Assembly (NCBI RefSeq): GCF_002886185.1
Contig: NZ_KZ614147.1
Span: 323,974-387,973 of the forward strand
Reading direction: 5' to 3'
Length of the DNA stretch: 64,000 nt
From: Salipaludibacillus neizhouensis
GTDB taxonomy: Bacteria > Bacillota > Bacilli > Bacillales > Salisediminibacteriaceae
Below, one piece after another: positions 11,640 to 20,895 of this stretch. Position numbers and translations under genes: made by a program. Under the pieces are notes generated by a model, which did not search any database, was not told the DNA's origin, and saw only the letters and a program-made list of their open reading frames with translations. Every line of letters begins with the position of its first letter. Positions within the stretch are counted from its first letter, which is position 1.

Positions 11640-12515
11640 TTATTTTTCCAATAACATCTCTTGAAGTTCTTTCTTGGAGAAATGATATTGTTCATTACAA
11701 AAGTGACAAGTAGTTTCAGCAACGCCGTCTTCCTCAATCATTGCCCGAATATCATCTTCCCCCAAACCGATAATAGCGTTCCCGATTCTTTCTTTTGAAC
11801 AATTACATTCAAACGCAACATCCATCGATTCTAAAATCTTGTGATTTGCTTCGCCGACCAATTTCTCTATAATTTGCTCAGGGGTGAGCCCCTCGTGAAT
11901 AAGTTGAGAAATAGGAGGAATCTCTTTTAACCGTTCTTCAATCTCATCAATTGTTGTATCTGTTGCACCAGGCATCATTTGCAAGATGAAGCCTCCTGCG
12001 CCAAATACGTCATCATCTTTTCCAATGACAACACCTAAACCTACGGAAGATGGTGTCTGTTCTGATGAAGCAAAGTAGTATGTGAAATCTTCGCCTAATT
12101 CGCCCGATACGAGCGGTACACTACCAGTAAAGTAATCCCTCATTCCAAGGTCCTTCACTACTGATAATGTTCCTACTTCCCCAACTACGCCGGAAACGTT
12201 TAGCTTTCCGCTTTCTTTCCGTTCTGGGTCTAATTTAGCCTGATTTACATAACCACGGGCCTTTCCTTTGGCATTGGCGTCCACAATAATTGGACTAGCC
12301 TCCCCATTTCCTTCAATTTTTACGGTTAGCTTTTCATCACCTTTCAACATTGCGCCCATCATCGTACCTGCCGTTAATGCTCGACCAAGCGCTGCCGTAA
12401 CTGTTCTCCATGTTCCCTGTCTTCTTGCAGCTTCTCTTACCATCTCAGTTGTTCGAATAGCATACACCCTTACTGTACCGTTATACGCTAATGCCTTCAC
12501 TAAATAATCCTTCAT
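11640..12515 (-). CDS. hslO: Redox-regulated chaperone Hsp33
   Basis: Hsp33 is a holdase chaperone that is switched on in the cytoplasm when its zinc-bound cysteines are oxidised. The C-terminal zinc motif is complete: [10 protein letters not shown] (CxC) and CHFCNEQY (CxxC). The start at 12515 gives [16 protein letters not shown] (291 residues) behind AGGGAGAAGGAACTAGA; an upstream in-frame ATG at 12536 has no site of its own. It lies 24 nt after coaX, as in B. subtilis. Confidence 0.96.
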   Translation of the reverse strand: MKDYLVKALAYNGTVRVYAIRTTEMVREAARRQGTWRTVTAALGRALTAGTMMGAMLKGDEKLTVKIEGNGEASPIIVDANAKGKARGYVNQAKLDPERKESGKLNVSGVVGEVGTLSVVKDLGMRDYFTGSVPLVSGELGEDFTYYFASSEQTPSSVGLGVVIGKDDDVFGAGGFILQMMPGATDTTIDEIEERLKEIPPISQLIHEGLTPEQIIEKLVGEANHKILESMDVAFECNCSKERIGNAIIGLGEDDIRAMIEEDGVAETTCHFCNEQYHFSKKELQEMLLEK

Positions 12516-12539
12516 TCTAGTTCCTTCTCCCTTCACCTA

Positions 12540-13307
12540 TTAAGCGTGATTTCTCTCATAAATTACTTGAAGACCTTTCAATGTCAGCTTATTATCAATT
12601 TCATCGATCATAGCTGTTTCTTCTTTTATTATAGAGGCCAGTTCCCCTGTTGCGATTACTTTAGGGTTTACATTTGCTTCCTTCTTCATTCGTTTAACTA
12701 TACCTTCGACCTGACCCACTACACTGTATAAAAAACCTGACTGCATCGCTTGAATTGTATTTTTGCCAATAACACTTTTTGTTTTTACTGTTTCAATTTT
12801 GGGAAGCTTTGACGCTCGTTCATATAAAGCATCCATCGATATATTCATACCTGGAGCGATTGCTCCTCCTACATACTGTTTCCGTTCATTGATATAGCAA
12901 AACGTCGTAGCTGTCCCGAAGTCGACGATTATGAGGGGCCCTCCATAGAGAGTTATGCCCCCTACAGCATTGACGATACGGTCTGAACCAACTTCACGCG
13001 GGTTTTCATAAAGGATATTAATACCTGTTTTAATACCGGGTCCCATAGTCATTGGCTCGATATGAAGATATTTTTGACACATTCTTTTCATTTTTTGATC
13101 CATCGTTGGTACCACTGAGCACATAATAACCCCTTCAAACTCTTTCCAGTCCAATCCCTCAAACTGAAAAAGTGTCCGAAAAGTCATGCCGTAGTCATCT
13201 TCTGTTTTTCTGGAATCTGTCTCAATGGTCCAATCATATTTGAGACCTTCCCTGTCAAAGACTCCTATCGCAATTTTCGAGTTCCCTACTTCTATCACGA
13301 GGTTCAA
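12540..13307 (-). CDS. coaX: Type III pantothenate kinase
   Basis: Phosphorylates pantothenate, the first step of coenzyme A synthesis. ASKHA-fold kinase with [14 protein letters not shown] (Asp near 129), [20 protein letters not shown] and [16 protein letters not shown]. The start is set at TTG 13307 ([13 protein letters not shown], 255 residues), which lies 8 nt after AGAGG and matches the usual N-terminus. The first phosphate motif, normally DVGNT, reads EVGNS, so the conserved first Asp (position 6) is Glu. The rest looks intact. Upstream, at 13362-13400, is a long perfect inverted repeat. Confidence 0.92.
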   Translation of the reverse strand: MNLVIEVGNSKIAIGVFDREGLKYDWTIETDSRKTEDDYGMTFRTLFQFEGLDWKEFEGVIMCSVVPTMDQKMKRMCQKYLHIEPMTMGPGIKTGINILYENPREVGSDRIVNAVGGITLYGGPLIIVDFGTATTFCYINERKQYVGGAIAPGMNISMDALYERASKLPKIETVKTKSVIGKNTIQAMQSGFLYSVVGQVEGIVKRMKKEANVNPKVIATGELASIIKEETAMIDEIDNKLTLKGLQVIYERNHA

Positions 13308-13361
13308 AACCTCCACCTCTTCTCCGTTTCTTTATGTATGACGGTCTTTGCTAATGAAAGA

Positions 13362-13400
13362 GGTTGTGTTAAAAAGCCTCCTTTGACTTTTAACACAACC
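13362..13400. repeat. Perfect 13-bp inverted repeat upstream of coaX
   Basis: GGTTGTGTTAAAA (13362-13374) and its exact reverse complement (13388-13400) flank a 13-nt loop. No T-run follows on the minus strand, so it is not an ordinary terminator for ftsH, which already has one at 13566-13615. It sits 55 nt before the coaX start and right next to the dispersed element at 13405-13574. It could be a leader structure, a protein site, or part of the neighbouring repeat. Confidence 0.75.
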
Positions 13401-13404
13401 AATA

Positions 13405-13574
13405 CATAAGAAAAACGCCTAGTGTCTTTTATTAAATACAGCGTGATCTTTAAAGCCACCCCCGAGTAGCATCTACGTATTGCGTGGTGTAGGTGCTACT
13501 CGAAAGGAAGCGAACTTCCCTTAATACGTGTGGCGTAAAGATAGCTGTCACTTATACGTTCTTGCAAAAAAAGA
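13405..13574. repeat. Dispersed palindromic intergenic element, copy A
   Basis: About 170 bp between ftsH and coaX. It aligns nearly end to end with copy B at 56661-56828. Outer arms ACAGC-GTG-ATCTTTAAAGCCAC (13438-13459) and GTGGCGTAAAGATAGCTGT (13530-13548) pair imperfectly. The inner arms CGAGTAGCA (13463-13471) and TGCTACTCG (13494-13502) pair perfectly, and a further small hairpin GGAAG-CGAA-CTTCC lies at 13506-13519. Its right edge runs into the A-tract that encodes the ftsH terminator T-run. No protein is encoded. It looks like a MITE/REP-type or structured-RNA repeat; I cannot assign a known family. Confidence 0.8.
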
Positions 13575-13615
13575 GGGTGACTCAAAAGGTCGTTTATGAC
13601 CTTTTGAGGCATCCC
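13566..13615 (-). terminator. ftsH terminator
   Basis: Minus-strand stem GGGATGCCTCAAAAGGTC / GACCTTTTGAGTCACCC (one bulged region) followed by TCTTTTTTT. The T-run forms the right edge of repeat copy A. Confidence 0.9.
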
Positions 13616-13627
13616 TGTCTTTCACAA

Positions 13628-15628
13628 TTATTTATCTTTATCTTCTTTAGAGTTTTCATCCGATTCAGATGTCTCATTCTCTTCAGAACTTGAACCTATG
13701 AAATCCTCCATTGCGTCTTTTTCTTCTTCCTTGCCTTGAATGTTCACTTTCAAATCATCTTCACCATTCAATTTTTTCGTTAAATGATGATCATCCGGAA
13801 GTTTACCATCCTCAATAATTGATTTAATTTGCTCTGCATCTAACGTTTCATGCTCCAATAGCATTTTCGCAACGAGCTCAAGGCTAGCTTTGTTTTCCGT
13901 TAGGATTTGACGGCAACGTTCATAAGATTCTTTCAGGATACGTTGTACCTCTTGATCAATCTCAAATGATATTGCTTCACTGTAATTTTGCTCACTGTTT
14001 ATGTCTCGTCCCAGGAAGACTTCACCTTGTGAGTTCCCGAACTGTATCGGACCGAGTTTCTCACTCATTCCGTATTCCATAACCATCTTACGAGCAATTC
14101 CAGTTGCTCTTTGGAAATCATTGTGTGCGCCTGTGCTTACTTCGTTATAAATAACTTCCTCAGCTACACGTCCACCTAATAGACCAACAATTTTATCTAA
14201 TAATTCTGGTTTAGTCATGAAATAACGATCTTCTTTAGGAAGCATCATCGCATATCCACCAGCTTGACCTCTTGGTACAATCGTTACCTTGTGTACTAAG
14301 TCTGCTCCATCTAACTTCACGCCTACCACTGTATGACCAGCTTCGTGATGAGCTACAATGCCTCTTTCCTTCTCAGAAATCACACGTGATTTTTTCGATG
14401 GACCAGCAATCGTGCGGTCAATGGCTTCTTCAATAGATTCCATATTAATTTTTTTCAAGTCAGTACGTGCAGCTACGAGAGCAGCTTCGTTAAGAAGATT
14501 TTCTAGATCTGCCCCTGAAAAACCTGGTGTACGCTGTGCTATAGCCTTTAAATTCACATCGTCTCCTAGAGGTTTTCCTTTTGCATGCACTTCAAGGACT
14601 GCTTCACGGCCTTTTACGTCCGGTCGACCAACCATAATTTGACGGTCAAAACGTCCAGGACGAAGTAAAGCAGGGTCAAGAATATCAGCACGGTTTGTTG
14701 CAGCGATGAGGATAATTCCCTCATTAACTCCAAAACCATCCATCTCTACAAGCAATTGGTTCAATGTTTGCTCCCGCTCATCATGTCCCCCGCCTAAGCC
14801 GGCTCCACGACGACGACCAACTGCATCAATTTCATCAATAAAGATTATACATGGTGCATTTTTCTTCGCGTTCTCAAATAAGTCTCGTACACGAGATGCA
14901 CCGACACCTACGAACATCTCTACAAAGTCTGAACCACTAATAGAGAAGAACGGAACACCTGCTTCACCGGCTACTGCTCGTGCAATCAATGTCTTACCGG
15001 TACCTGGTGGTCCAACTAGGAGAACCCCTTTTGGAATTCGAGCCCCAATCTCAGCAAACTTGCTAGGTTCTTTTAAGAACTCTACTACTTCCACTAATTC
15101 TTGTTTCTCTTCGTCAGCCCCGGCTACATCTTTAAAGCGAGCCTTTTTCTTATCCTCACTTACAAGTTTCGCCTTGCTCTTTCCGAAGTTCATGACACCT
15201 TTTCCGCCACCGCCTTGAGCTTGACTCAAGAGGAAGAAGAATAATATGAAGATAATCACAAATGGAATGATTGCAGTGAAAAAGTTCACCCATCCACTTG
15301 GTTCATCTGCAGGTTCTATCACTAATTCGTTTACACCTTCACCGCCTGTAGCGTCTAATACTTCTACAAGAAAAGCTTCAAGGTTTGGTACATTTACGGT
15401 GAAAAATTCGTCTTCCGCAGCACCCTTTAACTGCCCACGCACTGCATACACGTCTAACTCTGGTTGAATCGATAATGAATCAATGTTATCGTTTTCTAAT
15501 TCCTGTTGGAATTCATTGAATGTAAATTCACTCGTTTCATCAGGATCCGCTTGGAACACGCTCACAATCCCGACAATAACTAAGAATATTAGTAAATAAA
15601 ATATCGTATTACGAAATATTCGATTCAT
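13628..15628 (-). CDS. ftsH: ATP-dependent membrane zinc metalloprotease FtsH
   Basis: Membrane-anchored AAA+ protease for quality control and turnover of regulators. Two transmembrane segments (~9-25 and ~116-135) flank an extracytoplasmic domain. The AAA module has Walker A GPPGTGKT (206-213), Walker B IIFIDEID (261-268) and the arginine-finger segment RPGRFDRQI. The protease site is HEAGH (428-432). The C-terminus is acidic and low-complexity ([18 protein letters not shown]). 666 residues. A TATAAT at 15662-15667 is a plausible -10, but no clear -35 goes with it. Confidence 0.98.
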   Translation of the reverse strand: MNRIFRNTIFYLLIFLVIVGIVSVFQADPDETSEFTFNEFQQELENDNIDSLSIQPELDVYAVRGQLKGAAEDEFFTVNVPNLEAFLVEVLDATGGEGVNELVIEPADEPSGWVNFFTAIIPFVIIFILFFFLLSQAQGGGGKGVMNFGKSKAKLVSEDKKKARFKDVAGADEEKQELVEVVEFLKEPSKFAEIGARIPKGVLLVGPPGTGKTLIARAVAGEAGVPFFSISGSDFVEMFVGVGASRVRDLFENAKKNAPCIIFIDEIDAVGRRRGAGLGGGHDEREQTLNQLLVEMDGFGVNEGIILIAATNRADILDPALLRPGRFDRQIMVGRPDVKGREAVLEVHAKGKPLGDDVNLKAIAQRTPGFSGADLENLLNEAALVAARTDLKKINMESIEEAIDRTIAGPSKKSRVISEKERGIVAHHEAGHTVVGVKLDGADLVHKVTIVPRGQAGGYAMMLPKEDRYFMTKPELLDKIVGLLGGRVAEEVIYNEVSTGAHNDFQRATGIARKMVMEYGMSEKLGPIQFGNSQGEVFLGRDINSEQNYSEAISFEIDQEVQRILKESYERCRQILTENKASLELVAKMLLEHETLDAEQIKSIIEDGKLPDDHHLTKKLNGEDDLKVNIQGKEEEKDAMEDFIGSSSEENETSESDENSKEDKDK

Positions 15629-15698
15629 CCTGAACCTCCTCCCACGTCAAAATACACTTAGATTATAGTATCACAAAATTGTTTCAAATCACAATAAA

Positions 15699-16238
15699 TT
15701 AGCTCTGATAAATCTCAGGCTTTAAAACCCCGATATACGGGAGATTTCTGTAACGCTCAATGTAATCTAAACCGTAACCTACAACAAACTTATCCGGAAC
15801 AATGAATCCTGTTAAATCAGGCGTTATATCCACGGAGCGTCCATCGGGTTTATCCAGGAGCGTAACAACTTTAACTGACTTTGCTTTCCGGTAATGAAAG
15901 AGTTTGACTATGTAGCTTAAAGTCAATCCACTATCTATAATATCCTCTAGAATTAAGACATCTCTTCCTTCTACAGAAGTGTTTAAATCTTTCACGATTT
16001 TTACTTCCCCTGATGATTTCAACGCCTCTCCATAACTGGATACATCCATCAAATCATACTCAATATGTGTATTAATTTTTTGGATAAGGTCGCCCATAAA
16101 TGGTAGTGACCCTTTAAGAATACCTACTACTAATGGGAATCTTCCTTCATATTCTTCTGTTAACTTAGCACCTAATTCAGTTATTTTTTCCTGAATTTCT
16201 GCTTCAGTAATCAAAATTTCCTGCATATCTTCTCTCAT
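15699..16238 (-). CDS. hpt: Hypoxanthine-guanine phosphoribosyltransferase
   Basis: Salvages hypoxanthine and guanine to IMP and GMP using PRPP. The PRPP loop is [12 protein letters not shown] (from residue 98), and [19 protein letters not shown] near the C-terminus is typical of bacterial HPRT. 179 residues. AGGAGGGT precedes the start. The tilS-hpt-ftsH order is the B. subtilis one; in that organism TilS and Hpt have been reported to act together in ftsH expression, which is family knowledge only here. Confidence 0.96.
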   Translation of the reverse strand: MREDMQEILITEAEIQEKITELGAKLTEEYEGRFPLVVGILKGSLPFMGDLIQKINTHIEYDLMDVSSYGEALKSSGEVKIVKDLNTSVEGRDVLILEDIIDSGLTLSYIVKLFHYRKAKSVKVVTLLDKPDGRSVDITPDLTGFIVPDKFVVGYGLDYIERYRNLPYIGVLKPEIYQS

Positions 16239-16340
16239 TATTGTCTCTGACCCTCCTAAAAATATAAAGCTTTCGTGTTTTTGACATTATTTAACCAAGT
16301 AAGACTTGCCTTATGATATACATTCTAACTCATTCCCTGA

Positions 16341-17747
16341 TTATGTATAAAAAGTAAAAGCTATCTGAAGAATATTCACGGAATTTTTATCAATCAGTGC
16401 CTCAGATGATCGTCTCAAAAATGGGACCCATAATATTGTACCATGACTATCCGTGATGATGGGCCATAACTCACGATCTCTTCTCGGAATTTTGTGGTCG
16501 ATAAATAAATCCTTGAGTTTTTTCGTACCTTCACTTCCAATAATACTTATCCGATCTCCATTTTCACGAGACCGCACAAAAAGTGGCAGTTGTACTTTGT
16601 CACAATCCAAGACCATCGAAGATCTCGTCTCGTTATCTGATTTCATGCCATCTTCAGGGTTAGAGAACATTTCTAGTCTTCCTAAAGGAAGATCAAAAAC
16701 ACCTCTTTCTGTTAAAGGTTGTTTGGTAATTGTTGTTTCTTCAGGTTTTGCCCCTTCTTCCGAGAAGGAAAAATCAACTAGCTTGTATGATTTTTCAACT
16801 TGCAGAAAACCTGGTAAAGAGAGAGACGCTGCTGGATCATTACTTTCTAACAGTTTCTGCACTGCTTTAATGTGATGACGGTCAAACGATGAGTCCTTGC
16901 TTACTGTCATATAATTTAATATTAGATGAATGACTCTTCTTTGTAAAGCAATCGGGATGCTAAGTAAGTCATCCTTGTTTATAGTTAGTCTGTATATCGC
17001 TTTATGAAGTGTTATTTTATGGAGTCTTTTTTCCGCTTCTCCTTGAAGCCATTCCTCTTCTTCCGTTAAGACTTCCGATTGCCATTGGAATACCTCATGC
17101 GCTTTCGAGTTCTCTTCTTTAATAAAAGGAAGAAGATGATGTCTGATCCTATTTCGCTGATAATCATCCTTTTCATTGGAAAGATCCAATCTGTAAGGGA
17201 TGTTTTTCTTCGCGCAATAATCTAGGATCGCATTTTTATCGACGCAAAGAAAAGGCCGAATAATTTCCCCTCGTGAAAAATTTCTTTTTACAGGCATGCC
17301 TTTTCTACCGGAAAGGCTTCCTCGTATTTGGCGCATAAGCATTGTTTCTATTTGGTCGTCCCCATGATGACCAAAAACTAATTTATCAGCATTGAGGTCT
17401 TGCATTAGCAAGGCAAACCAATCATAACGGCATGCTCGGGCTGCTTGTTGAATGGAGGACCTGTCTTGTTGTTTTCTAGCAAGTACATCCGGTTCATGCA
17501 GAAAAAAAGGAAGATTTCTAGCTTCGCAAAAATCACGGACAAAGTCTGCATCTTTTTTAGAGGCCTCTCCTCTCAAGCCGTGCTCCACATGTGCAATGCT
17601 CAACACAAGCTCTAATTCCACCTGTTTTCCGATTAAAAAATCAAGAAGTGCCATACTGTCCGGGCCGCCAGAAACGGCTATAAGAAGATGATCACCTGTT
17701 TTAATCAGCTCATGTCGGGAAATAAATAACTCAATGGTTGGATTCAT
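16341..17747 (-). CDS. tilS: tRNA(Ile)-lysidine synthase
   Basis: Converts the wobble cytidine of the AUA-reading tRNA-Ile to lysidine with ATP and lysine, an essential decoding step. The PP-loop SGGPDS is at 26-31, with HVEHGLRG and FGHHGDDQIETMLMRQIRGS following. The C-terminal substrate-binding domain contains RSRENGDRI and LKDLFIDHKIPRRDRELWPII. 468 residues. The start overlaps the end of the upstream exporter gene by 17 nt, so they are probably co-transcribed. Confidence 0.96.
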   Translation of the reverse strand: MNPTIELFISRHELIKTGDHLLIAVSGGPDSMALLDFLIGKQVELELVLSIAHVEHGLRGEASKKDADFVRDFCEARNLPFFLHEPDVLARKQQDRSSIQQAARACRYDWFALLMQDLNADKLVFGHHGDDQIETMLMRQIRGSLSGRKGMPVKRNFSRGEIIRPFLCVDKNAILDYCAKKNIPYRLDLSNEKDDYQRNRIRHHLLPFIKEENSKAHEVFQWQSEVLTEEEEWLQGEAEKRLHKITLHKAIYRLTINKDDLLSIPIALQRRVIHLILNYMTVSKDSSFDRHHIKAVQKLLESNDPAASLSLPGFLQVEKSYKLVDFSFSEEGAKPEETTITKQPLTERGVFDLPLGRLEMFSNPEDGMKSDNETRSSMVLDCDKVQLPLFVRSRENGDRISIIGSEGTKKLKDLFIDHKIPRRDRELWPIITDSHGTILWVPFLRRSSEALIDKNSVNILQIAFTFYT

Positions 17748-18192
17748 AACGATGCCCTATACCTTTCCCAAAAGAAAATATAGAAAGTGCAAACACGAGC
17801 CCTGCTGCAATTCCCCCGGCTTGAAGCATGGTTTCCACGCCATTTTCTAACCCTTGGAGATAGTCTCCTTCCACGAAGGCAAGCATTGTAAAATAAGCTC
17901 TACTACCTGGAACTAAAGGTAAAATTCCGGGAATTGACAGAGTTGTTACAGGGATTCGGATCTTTCTAGCAAGTAGATGAGCAATCGTAGCAGCAGTAAG
18001 TGAAGCTGTCACTGTAGCAAAAACTGATGATGCTCCTAATGACAATGTGGTCTGTAAAACAAACCACGTGACAACTCCTATACCTCCTCCCAAAAGAAGC
18101 GCCCTTTTCGGGACACTGAAAATAATACCAAAGGCTACAATTGCAAAAAAAGTAATGACTAATTCTATAATGAGTCCCAAGTTTATCGCCAC
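17731..18192 (-). CDS. ThrE-family threonine/serine exporter, small membrane subunit (YjjB/DUF3815 type)
   Basis: A 153-residue protein that is nearly all membrane segments (about five), with the family-like PGILPLVPGSRAYF near residue 88 and G-rich helices. The neighbour at 18276-19037 carries the complementary part; together they equal a full ThrE exporter split in two, as in YjjP/YjjB. No such gene stands between yabT and tilS in B. subtilis. Threonine/serine export is inferred from the family; related pairs have been linked to other small acids. Confidence 0.85.
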   Translation of the reverse strand: MAINLGLIIELVITFFAIVAFGIIFSVPKRALLLGGGIGVVTWFVLQTTLSLGASSVFATVTASLTAATIAHLLARKIRIPVTTLSIPGILPLVPGSRAYFTMLAFVEGDYLQGLENGVETMLQAGGIAAGLVFALSIFSFGKGIGHRYESNH

Positions 18193-18275
18193 CTTATTCC
18201 TTTAATAACGCTATTCATCTTCATGTAGATTTCTCCAACTATATTTGCTTTGATTCTCTGAAAATTTGACATACT

Positions 18276-19037
18276 CTATAAGAACAAGGAAATCGCCATT
18301 GCAATTCCACTAGCAATCGAAAGGGAAGTCAATAGTGCTTCAACACCTCTAGCCATTCCAGCTAAAATATCTCCAGACAGCAAATCTCGAACAGCATTCG
18401 TTAAAGGAACACCGGGAACAAGTGGCATGATTGATCCAATAATAATTTGATCCAAATTCGCACCTAAGCCGATAAAAACTAGTAAAATCGAAACAGAGCC
18501 TCCGAAGAAAGCAGCAGCAAGTTCAGACGCAAATCGCACTTTGAAATATCTTTCAAATTCAACAACTACAATACTTGCAACAACCGCAGCTATGTAAGCG
18601 GGGATTAAATCAGCTAGACCGCCGCCAAATAAGTAAGAAAATCCTCCGCCTGCTACTCCGGCAGCAAGGTGAATCATCCACAAAGGATATTGGACTGGTG
18701 CATTATAAATGTTTTGCAGTCTTTCCATCGCTTCTTCTACCGTTAATTCTTTCGCAGTAAACTCGCGTGAAACTTGATTTACTTCCGTTACCCTGTTTAA
18801 ATCTTGTACTCGATCGTCAATCCTAACCATCTGCATAAGATCTTCTTTTCCCTTTTTTTCTTCAAAAGAAAGAAAAATTCCCGTAGTAGTAGTGAAGCAA
18901 TGTACATTCGTGAAGTCTGCAGCTCTGGCCATTCTTTCTAAAGTTTCTTCTACCCGATAAGTTTCCGCACCATATGTTAGCATTATTTCTCCAGCTAATA
19001 GACATATATCCATTACTTCATCTGCTGCTTTAACCAT
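18276..19037 (-). CDS. ThrE-family threonine/serine exporter, large subunit (YjjP/DUF1212 type)
   Basis: The N-terminal cytoplasmic domain (~1-120) carries the family signature LAGEIMLTYGAETYRVEETL. About five membrane segments follow, with SIMPLVPGVPLTNAVRDL near residue 200. I prefer the ATG at 19037 (253 residues) because AGGGGG lies 6 nt before it. An in-frame ATG at 19067 directly abuts the yabT stop and would add ten residues. It probably forms one transporter with the product of 17731-18192 and appears co-directional with yabT and tilS. Substrate is inferred, not shown. Confidence 0.85.
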   Translation of the reverse strand: MVKAADEVMDICLLAGEIMLTYGAETYRVEETLERMARAADFTNVHCFTTTTGIFLSFEEKKGKEDLMQMVRIDDRVQDLNRVTEVNQVSREFTAKELTVEEAMERLQNIYNAPVQYPLWMIHLAAGVAGGGFSYLFGGGLADLIPAYIAAVVASIVVVEFERYFKVRFASELAAAFFGGSVSILLVFIGLGANLDQIIIGSIMPLVPGVPLTNAVRDLLSGDILAGMARGVEALLTSLSIASGIAMAISLFL

Positions 19038-19067
19038 TATACGCCCCCTGGCGATCTTCTCGATCAT

Positions 19068-20057
19068 TTATCCCACCAAGTATAGAATATATACGAAAAG
19101 AAGGAAAGAGGCAAAGGCTGAGGTTGGAAGAACACCTTTGAAAATTCTTTCTTTAGGGAGCGCTCGTTTCTTTTTTTGTCGACTGACAGGTGAAGACTTC
19201 ACCGGTTTTTTAACCGCAGGGGCATGTCTAAAGGTTTCTCCTTTAGTCAGGAGATTCAAAAGATCATTTTTCATCATTAGCGCATCTTTATAACGTTGCT
19301 GCATGCCTTTTTCAATTACTGGGGCATAAGGATCAAGTAGAGGACGATCTCGTAACCTTCTCATTAACTGCTTTATCCCTCCAGGTTCCTCACGCTTAAA
19401 ACGCGATAGGTATCCTCTGTTCATCATTAACATAGAGACGGCAAATAAATCATACGCAGGAGCAGCCTTTCGATCTCCCATTCCCCAATAACCTCGATCA
19501 AAAAACTCTGTATACTCCTTAACAGCTCTTCCCACCTTTGTCATTCCTCCAACATCTATCCATCTTAGCGAGATTGGCTGTGCTGTTACAATTAAATTCT
19601 CTGGCTTCAGGTCTCCAAAGATCCAGCCGGCTTGATGCATACTATACAAATCTTTTAGTAATGGGACGACTAGAATCCCAAGCCACTCCATATTTTTTTC
19701 CCGTAAAAAGTTTAGAAACGGCTCCCCTTTGATGTATTCCATCACATAAAAAGAGGTTACTCCGGTTTTGGTTATCACATCGTCCATATCTAGAAAGGAA
19801 GGTCCAAGAGTAACGCCATGGACTTTTGTCACTTGACGTAACGTCGAGGCCTCTGATGATACAGACATGGATTCTCGGGAAACCTTAATTGCCACGAGAC
19901 CACCTCTTCCTTCCGCCAAATAAACTTTACCAATGGCACCTTCTCCTAATAATCGAACAATACGATAATGATTACCATGCCACTTTCCTTTTACGACCTG
20001 CCCAGGGTAGAAGCTATAATCCCGGTTGTTCCATGAAGGATCCCTCATCGTCCTCAT
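19068..20057 (-). CDS. yabT: Membrane-anchored serine/threonine protein kinase YabT
   Basis: Hanks-type kinase of sporulating bacilli that in B. subtilis is DNA-activated and phosphorylates RecA and AbrB. Visible parts: glycine loop LLGEGAIGKVYLAEG (~37-50), ATP lysine in VAIKVS (~58), catalytic loop GDLKPENLIV, and a C-terminal transmembrane helix (~308-327) after a basic linker. The HRD is replaced by a GD, and DFG by DVG, as in YabT proteins generally. It overlaps the 3' end of yabS by 44 nt. 329 residues. Confidence 0.92.
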   Translation of the reverse strand: MRTMRDPSWNNRDYSFYPGQVVKGKWHGNHYRIVRLLGEGAIGKVYLAEGRGGLVAIKVSRESMSVSSEASTLRQVTKVHGVTLGPSFLDMDDVITKTGVTSFYVMEYIKGEPFLNFLREKNMEWLGILVVPLLKDLYSMHQAGWIFGDLKPENLIVTAQPISLRWIDVGGMTKVGRAVKEYTEFFDRGYWGMGDRKAAPAYDLFAVSMLMMNRGYLSRFKREEPGGIKQLMRRLRDRPLLDPYAPVIEKGMQQRYKDALMMKNDLLNLLTKGETFRHAPAVKKPVKSSPVSRQKKKRALPKERIFKGVLPTSAFASFLLFVYILYLVG

Positions 20058-20754
20058 ACCCTTCTTCTTTCTTCATCCTTTTGAGGTGAACCTTCATCGC
20101 TTCTTTTAGGGCTGGGCCAGTAGGTGTCACTCCTGACATCGTAATTTTTTTAAAAGCACCTTTAAGTGAATCTAACTGAGGTGTCCAGGCTAATAAACGA
20201 TCGACGGGGTTTCTTTTCCCGGGAAATGAATACAGACAATAATCATTTTCTCCAGTTCTGGAATTCAAACTAATCGCTAAATCTAGTAAAGCTTCTTGCA
20301 CTCTCGGAAGTTTATTTTTCATACTAGCACTTGTATCTACCAGAACTAAAATATCTAACGATGCGTTTTCTCCTATTTCTTCTACTACTTCAATAAGATC
20401 TTCTCGCTTCTCTGGAGGTAAATCTTCCATCTCTTTATTTGAGCCTAAAATATTTTTAATTTCGCGATTCACCACACCGAAAATAGTCTGAGTCATCGCT
20501 TTTCGCGTTACCATTTGAACAGTTTGCGATAATTGTTTCGCATATACAACATCACTCATTCCACCGCCCGCTTGTGCAATTGCTTCTATTTCACCCAATC
20601 CCCTGGCACTTTCGTCTCCTTCATCCATAATTCCTATGACATTAACAGATAGCCCTTCTTCCTTAGCCAATGTGGCAATGGCAATAGGATCTTCCCCTGA
20701 ATTCGAACAACCATCCGTTAGTAATAAGATTTGTCTTACAGTCCCTTGTTTCAT
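20014..20754 (-). CDS. yabS: von Willebrand A domain protein YabS
   Basis: A 246-residue VWA-type protein. It contains ILLLTDGCSNSGEDP near the N-terminus and a second MIDAS-like stretch DILVLVDTSASMKNKLP around residue 134, consistent with metal-dependent protein binding. It is sandwiched between spoIIE and yabT as in B. subtilis, where yabS-yabT expression is sporulation-linked. Exact function unknown. Upstream (20755-20895) is mostly taken by the half copy of the palindromic element. Confidence 0.88.
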   Translation of the reverse strand: MKQGTVRQILLLTDGCSNSGEDPIAIATLAKEEGLSVNVIGIMDEGDESARGLGEIEAIAQAGGGMSDVVYAKQLSQTVQMVTRKAMTQTIFGVVNREIKNILGSNKEMEDLPPEKREDLIEVVEEIGENASLDILVLVDTSASMKNKLPRVQEALLDLAISLNSRTGENDYCLYSFPGKRNPVDRLLAWTPQLDSLKGAFKKITMSGVTPTGPALKEAMKVHLKRMKKEEGYEDDEGSFMEQPGL

Positions 20755-20817
20755 ATCCTCACGCTCCTAATCTTGTTTTACTAATAGTTTTCACAAGATT
20801 AAGAGGACTTATACTTG

Positions 20818-20890
20818 AGAAAAACGGCATAGCCGTCTTTTATTTAATACAGCGTGATCTTTAGCCACCCCGAGTAGCACCTATTAGTTG
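20818..20890. repeat. Dispersed palindromic element, half copy C
   Basis: Matches the left half of copies A and B: A-rich start, small hairpin ACGGC-ATA-GCCGT (20825-20837), TTTTATTTAATACAGCGTGA, the CTTTAGCCAC arm and CGAGTAGCACCT (20871-20882). The right half is missing, and the sequence passes directly into the spoIIE stop codon at 20896. On the minus strand the small hairpin followed by TTTTTCTC can serve as the spoIIE terminator. Confidence 0.72.
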
Positions 20891-20895
20891 CTAAG

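Noticed and set aside
13493-13693. 66-codon plus-strand frame across repeat copy A and the ftsH end
   Set aside because: It is not preserved in copy B and overlaps the ftsH terminator and coding strand.
14706-15218. 170-codon plus-strand frame antisense to ftsH
   Set aside because: Long only because the opposite frame of a conserved AAA+ gene lacks stops; low-complexity Ser/Pro/Thr text with no family.
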